From: Verrucomicrobiota bacterium
Lineage (GTDB): Bacteria; Verrucomicrobiota; Verrucomicrobiia; Limisphaerales; UBA1096
Length of the DNA: 38,948 nucleotides
Direction of reading: 5' to 3'
Assembly: GCA_014382705.1 (NCBI GenBank)
Contig: JACNJE010000122.1
Span: forward strand, 1-38,948
Shown here: positions 15,660 through 23,500 of the stretch, piece by piece
Numbering within the stretch: the stretch's first letter is position 1
Layout of the letters: every line of letters starts with the position of its first letter
Notes under the pieces: generated by a model
What the model was told of the DNA's origin: nothing
Databases searched by the model: none
The model's input: only the letters and a program-made list of their open reading frames with translations
Translations under genes and position numbers: made by a program

Positions 15660-16472
15660 CTAACCGAGACCGTCTTCGTAGTCTGCGTTTGCCAAGGCCG
15701 CTTGGCCAAGCGCTTGGCCAAGTGGGTCGATTTCCTTGGCGCTGAAGCCAAGGTGCGAGTGCCGGCGCCACCCCTCGGCATGCTGAAACTTCCCCGACGC
15801 CTGGCCAAGCGCCAGCGACATCGCCTCCATCGTCTGCAGGTATGAGTCCAGCCCCTGGCTCACGTCGAGCCATTCTTTCTGGCTGCGGTGCGCCGCAAGC
15901 GCCCTCCGCTTGGTTTCGAGCACGCTCGTCGTGTCAACAAACAGCCCGGGCACGACTCGCCGCCGCAGGCCGTCCCGCAGGCCGTGAGGCATCCCGTGGT
16001 ACACCGCCACGTCGCTCTCCACTGGCGCTCTCTCCGGCGCCACCCCGAAGTTCGGCATGCCGCGCGCAAAGGCGGCTGTCACGGCCAGACGCGAGGTGTT
16101 CATGTGGTCCTCCATGTAATCCTCCGGCGAGTGCGTCAGCACGATCGACGGGTCGACCTCGCGAACGATCGAGGCCAAGCGGCGAAGGTGAACTTCATCG
16201 TAAAAAACCTCGAGGTCACGCGAGAACGGCGGATGGAAGGTTGCCCCGAGGATCGTGGCCGCTTCCCCCGCCTCGGCCAGGCGCTTGGCCTCCGTCTCTT
16301 CCGCGCCCAGGCGGACGCTGCCGCAGTTGCCGCTGGAGAGGTTGAGGGAGTGTATTTCCCAGCCGGCCTCGCGCAGCAGCAGCAGCGTGCCGGCCATCAT
16401 GAACTCGATGTCGTCCGGGTGCGCGGCGATGGCGATGGCGACTCGCCGGGATTGGTCGGTCGGGTCAGGCAC
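15660..16472 (-). CDS. PIG-L/LmbE family zinc-dependent deacetylase
   Basis: The 270-residue member of the family that removes N-acetyl groups from sugars (as in GlcNAc-PI, mycothiol or bacillithiol precursors). The metal-binding AHPDD motif is at residues 17-21, and the later EDHMNTSR supplies the other histidine. It starts with GTG at 16472, overlapping the stop of the Gfo/Idh gene by 8 nt, so the two are translationally coupled and probably act on the same sugar compound. The C-terminus carries LGQALGQA, encoded by two tandem iterated palindromes (15701 and 15713), which looks like palindrome-driven rather than functional sequence. The exact substrate is unknown. Confidence 0.9.
   Translation of the reverse strand: MPDPTDQSRRVAIAIAAHPDDIEFMMAGTLLLLREAGWEIHSLNLSSGNCGSVRLGAEETEAKRLAEAGEAATILGATFHPPFSRDLEVFYDEVHLRRLASIVREVDPSIVLTHSPEDYMEDHMNTSRLAVTAAFARGMPNFGVAPERAPVESDVAVYHGMPHGLRDGLRRRVVPGLFVDTTSVLETKRRALAAHRSQKEWLDVSQGLDSYLQTMEAMSLALGQASGKFQHAEGWRRHSHLGFSAKEIDPLGQALGQAALANADYEDGLG
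15699..15724. repeat. Tandem pair of iterated palindromes
   Basis: Two copies of CTTGGCCAAG at 15701-15710 and 15713-15722, sharing flanking CG bases, inside the 3' end of the deacetylase gene. This is the closest spacing of two exact copies in the window. Confidence 0.9.
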
Positions 16473-17505
16473 GCAGCTCGGAAAGTTTTACCGGCCGGTT
16501 TTTCTTCGCGGACAGGTCGGCGGCGAAGATGACCTCATGCGTCCTGGCCGCCGTGGCGAGGTCGGTCAGCGGCATCGTTTTGCCCCTGGCCAGGGCGGTG
16601 AAAAACGCCTCGAATTGCGTCTGGAACGGGTGGTCGCTCACGTCGCCCGAGTCGACCAGCTTCATCGACAGTTCGCTCCACTTGTCCTTGTTGAGTCCGC
16701 CGATCTTGTTCGAGTGAAACTGGTTGTCCCTCAGGCTGCCCTCGCTGCCGACGAGGTGCGTGTGAAAATAATACGGCTGGATGCAGTCGATCACCGACGT
16801 GGTCTTGCCGATGCGGCCGTCCTTGAACTTGAGGATCGTCACGCTGCTCGTGTCGTACTCGTATTTCTTGAAATCCCGGTTGGCCGAGCCGGTGGAGTAG
16901 CTGCTGACACTCTCCACGTCGGTGCCCATGCAGAGCAGCAGCGCGTCCAGCGCGTGGCAGCCGGCCGAGAGCAGGCTGCTGCCGCCGGCGTTGCGCTTGG
17001 TGTTCCAGCGGAACTGCCCGTACCACGGCCCGATGCCGTGGTAGTAATCCACCTCGCCGTAATGGATGGTGCCCAGCAGCCCGCGGTCGATTACCGCCTT
17101 GGTGGCGAGGAACTGGCTGGAGTGGCGGCACTCAAAACAGACGCATGTCTTCACGCCGGCCTTGGCCACGGCCTTTTGCATCGCCCGCAGTTCCTTCAGG
17201 TTCAGCGCGAGCGGCTTTTCGATGATGAGGTGCTTGCCCGCCTCGGCGGCGGCGATGACCTGCCGTGCGTGCTGGTACGGATAACTGCACACCGAGATCA
17301 CGTCGATCGCCGGGTCGGCGAGCATTTTTTTGAGGCTGCCGTGGCATTGTATCTCGCTGCCATGTTTGGCGCTGAGTTCCGCCGCGTCCAGTTTGCGCGA
17401 CGAGCAGACTGCCGTGACTTGGCCCTGGCCGGTGGCGTTGATGGCGTCGATGTGCGCGCCGGCCACCCACCCGTAGCCAATCACGCCGACGTTGAATTTT
17501 TTCAT
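16465..17505 (-). CDS. Gfo/Idh/MocA family NAD(P)-dependent oxidoreductase
   Basis: The 346-residue sugar-type dehydrogenase has a Rossmann start VGVIGYGWVAGAHIDAI (dinucleotide-binding glycines), the family motif IIEKPLA with the catalytic Lys, and a C-terminal alpha/beta domain including WNTKRNAGGSSLLSAGCHALDALL, typical of the substrate-binding half. I start at the ATG 17505, where the Rossmann strand begins two residues later; an upstream start would add an unlikely 18-residue leader. No signal peptide is seen, so it is cytoplasmic. It is coupled to the LmbE-type deacetylase by an 8-nt overlap, consistent with successive steps on an amino sugar or inositol-like substrate. No copy of the iterated palindrome lies in this gene. 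Confidence 0.92.
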   Translation of the reverse strand: MKKFNVGVIGYGWVAGAHIDAINATGQGQVTAVCSSRKLDAAELSAKHGSEIQCHGSLKKMLADPAIDVISVCSYPYQHARQVIAAAEAGKHLIIEKPLALNLKELRAMQKAVAKAGVKTCVCFECRHSSQFLATKAVIDRGLLGTIHYGEVDYYHGIGPWYGQFRWNTKRNAGGSSLLSAGCHALDALLLCMGTDVESVSSYSTGSANRDFKKYEYDTSSVTILKFKDGRIGKTTSVIDCIQPYYFHTHLVGSEGSLRDNQFHSNKIGGLNKDKWSELSMKLVDSGDVSDHPFQTQFEAFFTALARGKTMPLTDLATAARTHEVIFAADLSAKKNRPVKLSELRA

Positions 17506-17612
17506 GAGTCCCGCATTCTCCGGAACCCCGATGCCACAACGAACCCGGCCCGTTGTCAACCTAAGCGTGAGCGCGATCGCAGGATGGGGCAGCGAGTGTT
17601 GGTGTCGTTCGA

Positions 17613-17939
17613 TTACAACTCATCCAGTTCATCCCGATGACTGTGCCAAAAACGCAACACGTTCACCGCGTTGTCGGATTCATGAACCAGATAAAGTATG
17701 CGATACACTCGCTTGAAGACCGGCAACTCTTGTACTTCGGGATAGGCCGTTTGGGTCAAATGACGGCCAGCGTTGGCAATTTCTGGCTGAGACTATTGGC
17801 GGATAGCCTCGGCTGACAAGGCGTGTGCGTATTTCACGCCTTGCTCAGGCTCACTTTCGTGTGCCCAGTACTCAACGATTTCCTCGAGATCGGTCCACGC
17901 ACTTTCCGCGAAAATCACGCGGTAGTTTTGCGCGGCCAT
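17613..17939 (-). pseudogene. RelE/ParE-like toxin gene interrupted by an amber codon
   Basis: Reading from the ATG at 17937-17939 gives 48 residues (start MAAQNYRVIFAESAWTDLEE), then TAG at 17793-17795, then 59 more residues in the same frame to a TAA at 17613-17615. Both halves fit a RelE/ParE toxin: the first has the N-terminal strand, the A-W-D-L pattern and two helices (EIVEYWAHES), the second has PVFKRVYRILYLVHE and ends VNVLRFWHSHRDELDEL, the usual C-terminal core. Without the stop it would be 108 residues, close to the family length. The upstream antitoxin gene overlaps it by 25 nt, the classic order. TAG serves as a normal stop elsewhere (3361-3363, 3369-3371, 15660-15662), so readthrough is unlikely. 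A base-call error remains possible. Confidence 0.8.
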
Positions 17940-18115
17940 CGATCCTCTATCCGTTTGGTGAACTCTCCCGCCTCGAACGTCCTGCCCTCTCGGACGTCAT
18001 CGAGTGCCTCGCCGATGCCTTGGTTCAGTCGCAGCGTTTCCGCCACTTCCGCCAACAGCGGCGAATCCTCCGGCAACTCATCGACAAGCTGATAGACTCG
18101 TTGCTTCAACGTCAT
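17915..18115 (-). CDS. Antitoxin of a type II toxin-antitoxin pair
   Basis: A 66-residue acidic, helical protein (start MTLKQRVYQLVDELPEDSPL, then LAEVAETLRLNQGIGEALDDV). This pattern, with a 'LPEDS' turn and a helix carrying a short acidic C-terminal tail region, resembles small antitoxins that precede RelE/ParE toxins, though the exact family is uncertain. Its 3' end overlaps the toxin reading frame by 25 nt. A short inverted repeat (GGAGC, 2 nt, GCTCC at 18122-18133) sits just before the start and could be an autoregulatory operator, but it is too short to insist on. With its toxin broken, the antitoxin may be free to neutralise another toxin or may be decaying. Confidence 0.65.
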   Translation of the reverse strand: MTLKQRVYQLVDELPEDSPLLAEVAETLRLNQGIGEALDDVREGRTFEAGEFTKRIEDRWPRKTTA

Positions 18116-18321
18116 ACCGGAGGAGCCTGCTCCAATCTGGGCGGTATCTCAACCACGAATCTTGCCTGTATTCGGGAAAGGGTTCCGCCCTGCTTTGGGT
18201 TCAGACGATTGCGTGGCAGGGCAAATCGTGGGATGTTTTCCGCTCGTCAGGCTGTGTGGTGTAACCGATTGGCGGTTTGCGCCGTCTTGGCCTGCGAACA
18301 CGGAAAGGACGAATCAGGCTT

Positions 18322-19299
18322 ATGTCAAACTCCAAAACAAACTCCCCCGACTGCGGTTGCCAGTCCGGCGACTGCCAGCCCTCCCGCCGCCAGTTTTTTA
18401 GCCGGGGCGCACAGTCCATCGCCGCCATCGGCGTGGCGGTGCAATCCGGCGCGACTGCCCGGGCGGCCCGCCCCAAGCCAGACGGCTGGCTGCCGACCGG
18501 CCTTGGGCAGACGCGCGACATGGCCGTGGCCGACGGCGTGGTTTACGTCGCCGGCGACTCGGCGGTGGCCGTGCTCAAGCCAAGCGGCGAGCCGGTCCGG
18601 CGGATTCCGTTTGCGGAAGCGCCGCGCTGCATCGCGGTGGCCAAGCGGCGGCTGATCGTCGGCCTGCGCGACCGGGTGTTGCGCTGCGATCTCGACGGCA
18701 AAACGGTTTCCGAGACCAAGCGCTTGGCCAAGGGTGCCGCGTTGACCAGTTTGGCCGTGGCGGCGGACGGGACGATCTTCGCGGCCGATGGCGGCAGCAG
18801 CTCCATTTGGCGCATCAGCCCCGACGGCGGTGTGCTCGACCGCCTCGCCGGCGGGAAGGGCGGGCGGTTCGCCGTGCCCAAGTCGTTCTTCCCGATCACA
18901 TGGGCCGGCGGCGGTTTGGTGGTCGCGCACCCGGGCCGGCACCGCGTCGAGCGTTACGATGCCGACGGTGAGTTGCTGGCGCGCTGGGGCAAACGCTCCC
19001 GCGGGCTCGACGGTTTCTCCGGTTGCTGCAACCCGGTGAGCGTGGCGGTGACCGGCAGCGGCGAGTTCGTGACTGCCGAGCGCGGCCAACCCCGCATCAA
19101 GCTGTTTGACAAGGCCGGGAATTTCCGCGCCGAGATCGCCGGGCCGGAGGCGTTCGACGCCACCGAGCACGAGCAGGTCGATACCGACGCCGAGTTGGCC
19201 ACCTGCCAAAACGGCGGCATCGAGGTGGCACTGCTCGGCGAACAAGTCGTGGCGCTCGACCACACCACCGCCTCCTTCCGGCTGTTCGACTTGGCGTGA
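18322..19299 (+). CDS. Tat-exported beta-propeller (NHL-like) protein with Cys-rich leader
   Basis: The 325-residue product starts at the ATG 18322. It opens with a short Cys-rich leader (Cys11, Cys13, Cys18), then a twin-arginine signal SRRQFFSRG (residues 21-29) and a modest hydrophobic segment. The mature part is a beta-propeller of NHL/SMP-30 style with repeats such as DMAVADGVVYVAGDSAVAVL and SLAVAADGTIFAADGGSSSI. A vicinal Cys pair occurs in FSGCCNPVSV (near residue 235), a block shared with the next protein (WGKR-R-G-GF--CCNPV). Tat export hints at folding or cofactor loading in the cytoplasm. The stop overlaps the GTG of the next gene (GTGA, 19296-19299). The function is unknown; a periplasmic sensor or redox role is my inference. 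Confidence 0.8.
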   Translation: MSNSKTNSPDCGCQSGDCQPSRRQFFSRGAQSIAAIGVAVQSGATARAARPKPDGWLPTGLGQTRDMAVADGVVYVAGDSAVAVLKPSGEPVRRIPFAEAPRCIAVAKRRLIVGLRDRVLRCDLDGKTVSETKRLAKGAALTSLAVAADGTIFAADGGSSSIWRISPDGGVLDRLAGGKGGRFAVPKSFFPITWAGGGLVVAHPGRHRVERYDADGELLARWGKRSRGLDGFSGCCNPVSVAVTGSGEFVTAERGQPRIKLFDKAGNFRAEIAGPEAFDATEHEQVDTDAELATCQNGGIEVALLGEQVVALDHTTASFRLFDLA

Positions 19300-20870
19300 A
19301 CTTTCGCACGAAATTTTCCGTGTGCCTCGCCGCACTTGGCCTCGGCATCACGCTTGGCCAAGCGGCGGAGGACGCCAGGCTGGAAGGCACGCACGCCGAG
19401 ATCGAGCCGATCCAGTTTGGCGCTCATTCCAGTGGCGAGGCGATCACCCTCAAGACGATCGCGATGAGCCGCGACGGCGATTTGCTCGTCGGCATCTCAT
19501 GGGGCGAAGGCAAAATGGAGTTTGCCGCGCCACGCAGTGCGGACGATCCCGGCCCCCGCGATCGGCGCTCGCGGGGCTCCGGCGGTGAACGCCGTCCCGG
19601 CGGAATGATGCGGGCGTTGCCGGTTTTGGTGGCGCTCGACGCGGACGGCGACGGCGAGCTTTCGACCGATGAAATCGAGAGAGCCGAGGCGGCCTTGGCC
19701 AAGCTCGACAAAAACGGCGACGGCAAATTGAGTGGCGACGAGGTGCGGCCCTCCCGTGGCGGCAGCCAGCGCGAACCCCGCCCCGGCGGCCAAGCGCAGG
19801 GCAGCGAAAAGTCGGGCGAAGAGATCACGCGCATTTTGGAGTTTGGCACCGAGGACGACATCGTCGGCTTGGCCCGTGAGGCGAGTCCGCGACAGTTCAT
19901 GGAGGCGTTGCGCGAGATGGGTTCCGACGACCGGCGCAAGATTATGAGTGCGTTGCCGCGTGAGTTGCGAAGCCAGTTGGGGCGGTCGCGCGGCCAGTCC
20001 GGCGGTCGGCGTCCCGGCGGTCGGGACCGTGGCGAAAGCGGTCGCGGCGGCGGCGGCGAGCGGCGGGGCAATCGTGGGCCGCTCGCGGTGGACGATCTGT
20101 TCGACCACACTTACGGCATTCGCGTCATCGGCCCGGACGGCAGCGTCAAGGCCGAGTGGCCGATGCCGGATGACGGGCCGCACCCGAAAATGATCCACGC
20201 CTGCGGCGACGGCACGGTGTACGTCGCCGGCCACGGCAAAATCGCCTCGTACGACAAGAGCGGCAAACGCCTCGCGATGGCCGACATTGACACGCTCAGC
20301 GGCGAAAAGTCACTCGCGGCCGGGATGTTCGTCAGCGACAAGCACGTGTTCCTTGCCGTCGGCATGGGCAACAGCATGCGGGCGACGGAGGACATCTACC
20401 GGTTCAACCGCGACCTGACCGGGGCGAAAAAAATCATCGAGCAACAGTACGGCTGCTGCAGCCATATCGACCTGCAGGTGATGAACGGCGAGCTGCTCAT
20501 CGCCGAGAACTCACGGCACCGCGTCAACCGTTTCGACCTCGACGGCAAGCCGCTCGGCAAGTGGGGCAAGCGCGACCGCACCGGCATCGAGGGCTTCGCC
20601 GCCTGCTGCAATCCGGTCAACATCGACATCGGCCCCGGCAACATCGTTTACACCGCCGAGTCCGGCATCGGCCGCATCAAGACTTACACGCCCGGCGGCA
20701 AGTTCCTCGGCGTCGTCGGCTATGTGGACACGACCGAGTTCGACCGCGGCAGCCGTCTCGCCGCGCAAACCTGCTACATTCCGATCGAGGTCAGCCCGGA
20801 CGCCAGCCGCGTTTACGTGATGGACGTCCGCGCCAACCTCATCCGCGTGCTCGCCCCAAAAGAGAAGTGA
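19296..20870 (+). CDS. EF-hand plus NHL-type beta-propeller secreted protein
   Basis: A GTG at 19296 overlaps the previous stop. The 524-residue product has a Sec signal peptide (LAALGLGITLGQAAED). Two EF-hand calcium loops, DADGDGELSTDE and DKNGDGKLSGDE, lie near residues 114-152. A Gly/Arg-rich low-complexity linker follows (about 232-262), then a beta-propeller (265-524). The propeller carries two vicinal Cys pairs, YGCCSHID and FAACCNPVNI, the second within a block shared with the preceding gene's product, so the two propellers are probably paralogues. Calcium binding by EF-hands is known; that it gates the propeller is inference. It overlaps the next gene by 4 nt (GTGA at 20867-20870), so all three are translationally coupled. 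Confidence 0.85.
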   Translation: MNFRTKFSVCLAALGLGITLGQAAEDARLEGTHAEIEPIQFGAHSSGEAITLKTIAMSRDGDLLVGISWGEGKMEFAAPRSADDPGPRDRRSRGSGGERRPGGMMRALPVLVALDADGDGELSTDEIERAEAALAKLDKNGDGKLSGDEVRPSRGGSQREPRPGGQAQGSEKSGEEITRILEFGTEDDIVGLAREASPRQFMEALREMGSDDRRKIMSALPRELRSQLGRSRGQSGGRRPGGRDRGESGRGGGGERRGNRGPLAVDDLFDHTYGIRVIGPDGSVKAEWPMPDDGPHPKMIHACGDGTVYVAGHGKIASYDKSGKRLAMADIDTLSGEKSLAAGMFVSDKHVFLAVGMGNSMRATEDIYRFNRDLTGAKKIIEQQYGCCSHIDLQVMNGELLIAENSRHRVNRFDLDGKPLGKWGKRDRTGIEGFAACCNPVNIDIGPGNIVYTAESGIGRIKTYTPGGKFLGVVGYVDTTEFDRGSRLAAQTCYIPIEVSPDASRVYVMDVRANLIRVLAPKEK

Positions 20871-22834
20871 TACGGCACGCCGGTTTTTTTCTCGCACTTG
20901 CGCTTGGCCAGGCGGCTGGCGAGCCGGTGCAGGTGGTCGTGATGGATCCACTCGCGCTGCCGCTTTCCTGCTCCTGCGTCGACGGCGTTGGCCAACGCCG
21001 CTACGACCCACTCGCCGCCCATCTCGAGCAAGCGACCGGCCGCCGCTTCAAGCTGACGTTTGAGGAAAGCCTCGACCTCGCGCTGCGCCGCCTCCGCTCC
21101 AAGCCGGACTTCATCATCGGCAAGGACGCGATGGTGCGCTTCGACGCCAAGCGACTTGAACTGACGGTCACGCCGCTCGCCGATCTCACCGATCGCGCCG
21201 GCCGCACGACCCAGCGCGGCGTGTTCCTCGTCCGCACCGGCGATCCCGCCAAGCGGCTCGCCGATCTCTCCGGCCGCGCCGTCATGCTTGGCCCGGCGGA
21301 GGAGGCCGAGACACATCAGGCCGCCAAGGCCGCGCTGCAACAGGCACGCTTGGCCAAGCCGGCCAAACTCGACTCGGCCGGGGCGATCGACTCCGGCGTG
21401 CTGGCGTTGGGCGACGGCGAGGTGGCTGCCGCCGTGGTGCCGGATTATTTGCCGCCGCTGCTCGTCGGCTGCGGCAAGGTGGAACCGGGCGCGGTGCGCG
21501 TACTGGCCAAGACGCCGCCCGTGCCCGGCGTGCGGCTGTTCCGCACCGGCGCGACCGACGACACGTTGGCCAAGCGCGTGGCGGCGGAGGTCACCGCGTT
21601 GGCCAAGCGGAACGAGTTGCTCGCCGCACTCGAGTCGGCCAACGGCTTCATAAAGCCGCTTGGCCAAGCGGCGGCGTGGGCGGATTGGCGCGGCCCGGGC
21701 CGCCTCGGCCAGGCGTCCAGTTTGCCGAAAAAACTACCCGATGCGCTGCGCAAGATTTGGTCGGCCAAGCTCACCGGCCCGGCCGTTGCCGGCCCGGCGG
21801 CCACGGCGACGCGCGTTATCATCCCCGACAAAAACAGCGACGCCACCCGCGACATTTTCCGCTGTCTCGACGCCGCCGACGGCAGCGAAGTTTGGCACCT
21901 GGACTACGCCGCCGCCGGCGACATGGATTACAGCAACTCGCCCCGCGCAACGCCGGTCATTCACGACGGCCTGGTTTATCTGCACGGCGCGCTGGGCGAT
22001 TTGCACTGTGTCCGGCTCGACACTGGCGCGGTCGTTTGGCGGACGAATTATTACCGCGACTACGGGGCCAAACTGCTGACGTGGGGCTCGAGTTCGCCGC
22101 CGCTGATCGTCGATGACAAACTCATCATCAACCCCGGCGCTCCCGCCGCCTCCGTGGTCGCGCTCGACCGAAAAACCGGCAGGCTAATTTGGAAAACACC
22201 CGGTCACGCCGCCGCCTACTCGGCGTTTGTCGTGGGGGAACTGGGCGGTCGGCGGCAGATTCTTGGCTACGACTCGGCGAGCCTCGGCGGCTGGGATCCG
22301 GCCACCGGCCAGCGGCTGTGGGAATTCGTGCCGCGCGAGGGGGCGGACTTCAACGTCACCACCCCGCTCATCCACGTCGGCCAACTGCTGCTCGCCACCG
22401 AGAACAACGCGACGCGGCTGCACGGTTTTTTGCCCGATGGAAAAATCAATCCCAAGCCGGCCTTGGCCAACGCCAGCCTCGCGCCGGACTCCTGCTCGCC
22501 GGTCATTGTTGGTGGCCGCCTGTTCGCCACCGCCTACGGCGAGATGTACTGCCTCGACTTGAAGGATGGATTGAAAACGGTGTGGGTGGCGGAGGACGAC
22601 ATGTTTTTCGACCACTCAAACGTGATTGGCGGCAACAGTCGCGTGCTGGCCTGGACAAACAGCGGCGACCTGCTCCTGCTTGACGCCGCTGCCGATGCAT
22701 TCGAGCCACTCAGCCGGTTGCGCCCCTTCGGCGAAGCCAGCGCCGACTCGATGTCCCACCCCGCCATCGTCGGCAATCGCCTCTACCTCCGAGGCCCCAA
22801 CGAATTCGCCTGCTTTGCGTTGGAGGAAAAATGA
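20867..22834 (+). CDS. PhnD-like substrate-binding domain fused to a PQQ-type beta-propeller
   Basis: The start is a GTG at 20867, in frame and overlapping the previous stop; 655 residues. Signal peptide GFFLALALGQAAG is followed by residues 20-265, which resemble the phosphate/phosphite/phosphonate ABC-transporter periplasmic binding family (YDPLAAHLEQATGRRFKLTFEESLDLALRRLRSKPDFIIG, later GVLALGDGEVAAAVVPDYL). A CSC motif (Cys35, Cys37) lies near the mature N-terminus. Residues about 270-655 are a PQQ/BamB-like propeller beginning WADWRGPGRLG and containing repeats such as CLDAADGSEVWHLDYAA and ALDRKTGRLIWKTPG. No permease or ATPase gene is nearby, so the binding domain probably serves sensing or scavenging rather than uptake. 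The fusion and operon position are what make it unusual. Whether PQQ is bound is not known. Confidence 0.85.
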   Translation: MIRHAGFFLALALGQAAGEPVQVVVMDPLALPLSCSCVDGVGQRRYDPLAAHLEQATGRRFKLTFEESLDLALRRLRSKPDFIIGKDAMVRFDAKRLELTVTPLADLTDRAGRTTQRGVFLVRTGDPAKRLADLSGRAVMLGPAEEAETHQAAKAALQQARLAKPAKLDSAGAIDSGVLALGDGEVAAAVVPDYLPPLLVGCGKVEPGAVRVLAKTPPVPGVRLFRTGATDDTLAKRVAAEVTALAKRNELLAALESANGFIKPLGQAAAWADWRGPGRLGQASSLPKKLPDALRKIWSAKLTGPAVAGPAATATRVIIPDKNSDATRDIFRCLDAADGSEVWHLDYAAAGDMDYSNSPRATPVIHDGLVYLHGALGDLHCVRLDTGAVVWRTNYYRDYGAKLLTWGSSSPPLIVDDKLIINPGAPAASVVALDRKTGRLIWKTPGHAAAYSAFVVGELGGRRQILGYDSASLGGWDPATGQRLWEFVPREGADFNVTTPLIHVGQLLLATENNATRLHGFLPDGKINPKPALANASLAPDSCSPVIVGGRLFATAYGEMYCLDLKDGLKTVWVAEDDMFFDHSNVIGGNSRVLAWTNSGDLLLLDAAADAFEPLSRLRPFGEASADSMSHPAIVGNRLYLRGPNEFACFALEEK

Positions 22835-22858
22835 TACGCTGTCGCGACCGAAGCGACT

Positions 22859-22879
22859 CCCTCTCCCAGCGGGAGAGGG
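22859..22879. repeat. REP-like hairpin just after the PhnD-propeller gene
   Basis: Perfect 9-bp arms (CCCTCTCCC with GGGAGAGGG) and a 3-nt loop, 25 nt past the stop. There is no T run, so it is a REP-like or RNA-stabilising hairpin rather than a clear terminator. It begins the 815-nt gene-free stretch 22835-23649, which holds repeats and one gene relic but no gene I can support. Confidence 0.8.
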
Positions 22880-22927
22880 GTGGGGAGAGGGAGAACGCAC
22901 TGCCTTTGAAAAAAAACTCGGGAGGTT

Positions 22928-22975
22928 TCACCCTCATCCGGCCTGCGGCCACCTTCTCCCTGAGGGAGAAGGAAT
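22928..22975 (+). repeat. 48-nt direct repeat, copy 1
   Basis: Identical over 48 nt to 23545-23592. It contains two hairpins: GGCC-TGC-GGCC (22940-22950) and a 9-bp stem with TGA loop (22952-22972). Similar sequence is common among intergenic REP-like repeats of GC-rich bacteria (recalled, not searched). Confidence 0.9.
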
Positions 22976-22985
22976 CAGGCGGGAT

Positions 22986-23085
22986 GCGCTTGGGCAAGCG
23001 CAAGATGGGGAAGGGGAATATCCAATGTCGAACAAGGAATGTACAAATTCCAAGTGTGCCATTCGGAGACGCACCAGCGTCTTGG
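22986..23085 (+). repeat. Mosaic intergenic repeat, copy A, first part
   Basis: Clearly homologous to 29580-29682: a near-palindrome GCGCTTGGGCAAGCGC at 22986-23001 (one mismatch from the iterated palindrome), a left inverted-repeat arm (23021-23056) and the run to GCGTCTTGG at 23085. About 270 nt of other sequence (23086-23355) then separate this from the second part, whereas the two parts are contiguous in copy B. Confidence 0.75.
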
Positions 23086-23355
23086 CGAGTTGTCCGACCA
23101 AAACCGAGTCCATCAATCGTTGTCCTCCTTTATTCATGTTTTTTTCAGTTTTTCTGTTTGACACCCCCGCAAACCAGCATTAGCTTGCTCTTGGAATGCC
23201 TGCTGGCGAGCATCACGGTGCGCCTGAGCCAGTGGGAGTCGGTGCGGGGTTCCCGTGAGATCGCTCGACACCGTTCTTCTCTCTCACCCAATCGATCACC
23301 ATCTCAAATTGCTTTCGGCTGCCACCGGGGAATTGCGCGATCAAGCTGCCGGTGG

Positions 23356-23500
23356 AGTGCATGCGCTGCGCGCCGCTCTAAAACAAACCTGAAAAGCCCA
23401 GCACCGCCCTCGCGCTGCTCCCCACCTCACACTTGGACATTCCTTGTTCGGTGTTCGACATTCACCCCCCCCCAATATCGAATAGAATACGGGCGGTTTT
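23356..23500 (+). repeat. Mosaic intergenic repeat, copy A, second part
   Basis: Homologous to 29682-29823. It includes the right inverted-repeat arm (23430-23462), whose reverse complement resembles the left arm at 23021-23056, so the whole element could fold into a long imperfect hairpin, as in MITE-like elements. A run of nine C residues lies at 23465-23473. Confidence 0.7.

Noticed and set aside
15344-15808. A 154-codon reverse-strand frame spanning the esterase 5' end and deacetylase 3' end
   Set aside because: It overlaps two supported genes out of frame and its product is Arg/Leu-rich without structure-like pattern.
17613-17939. Stop-codon reassignment of TAG
   Set aside because: TAG ends several intact genes here (for example 3361-3363 and 15660-15662), so the amber codon in the toxin is a real interruption or an error.
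18116-18321. A small forward gene between the antitoxin and the Tat propeller
   Set aside because: Available frames run into the propeller gene in another phase and have no start context or protein-like composition.
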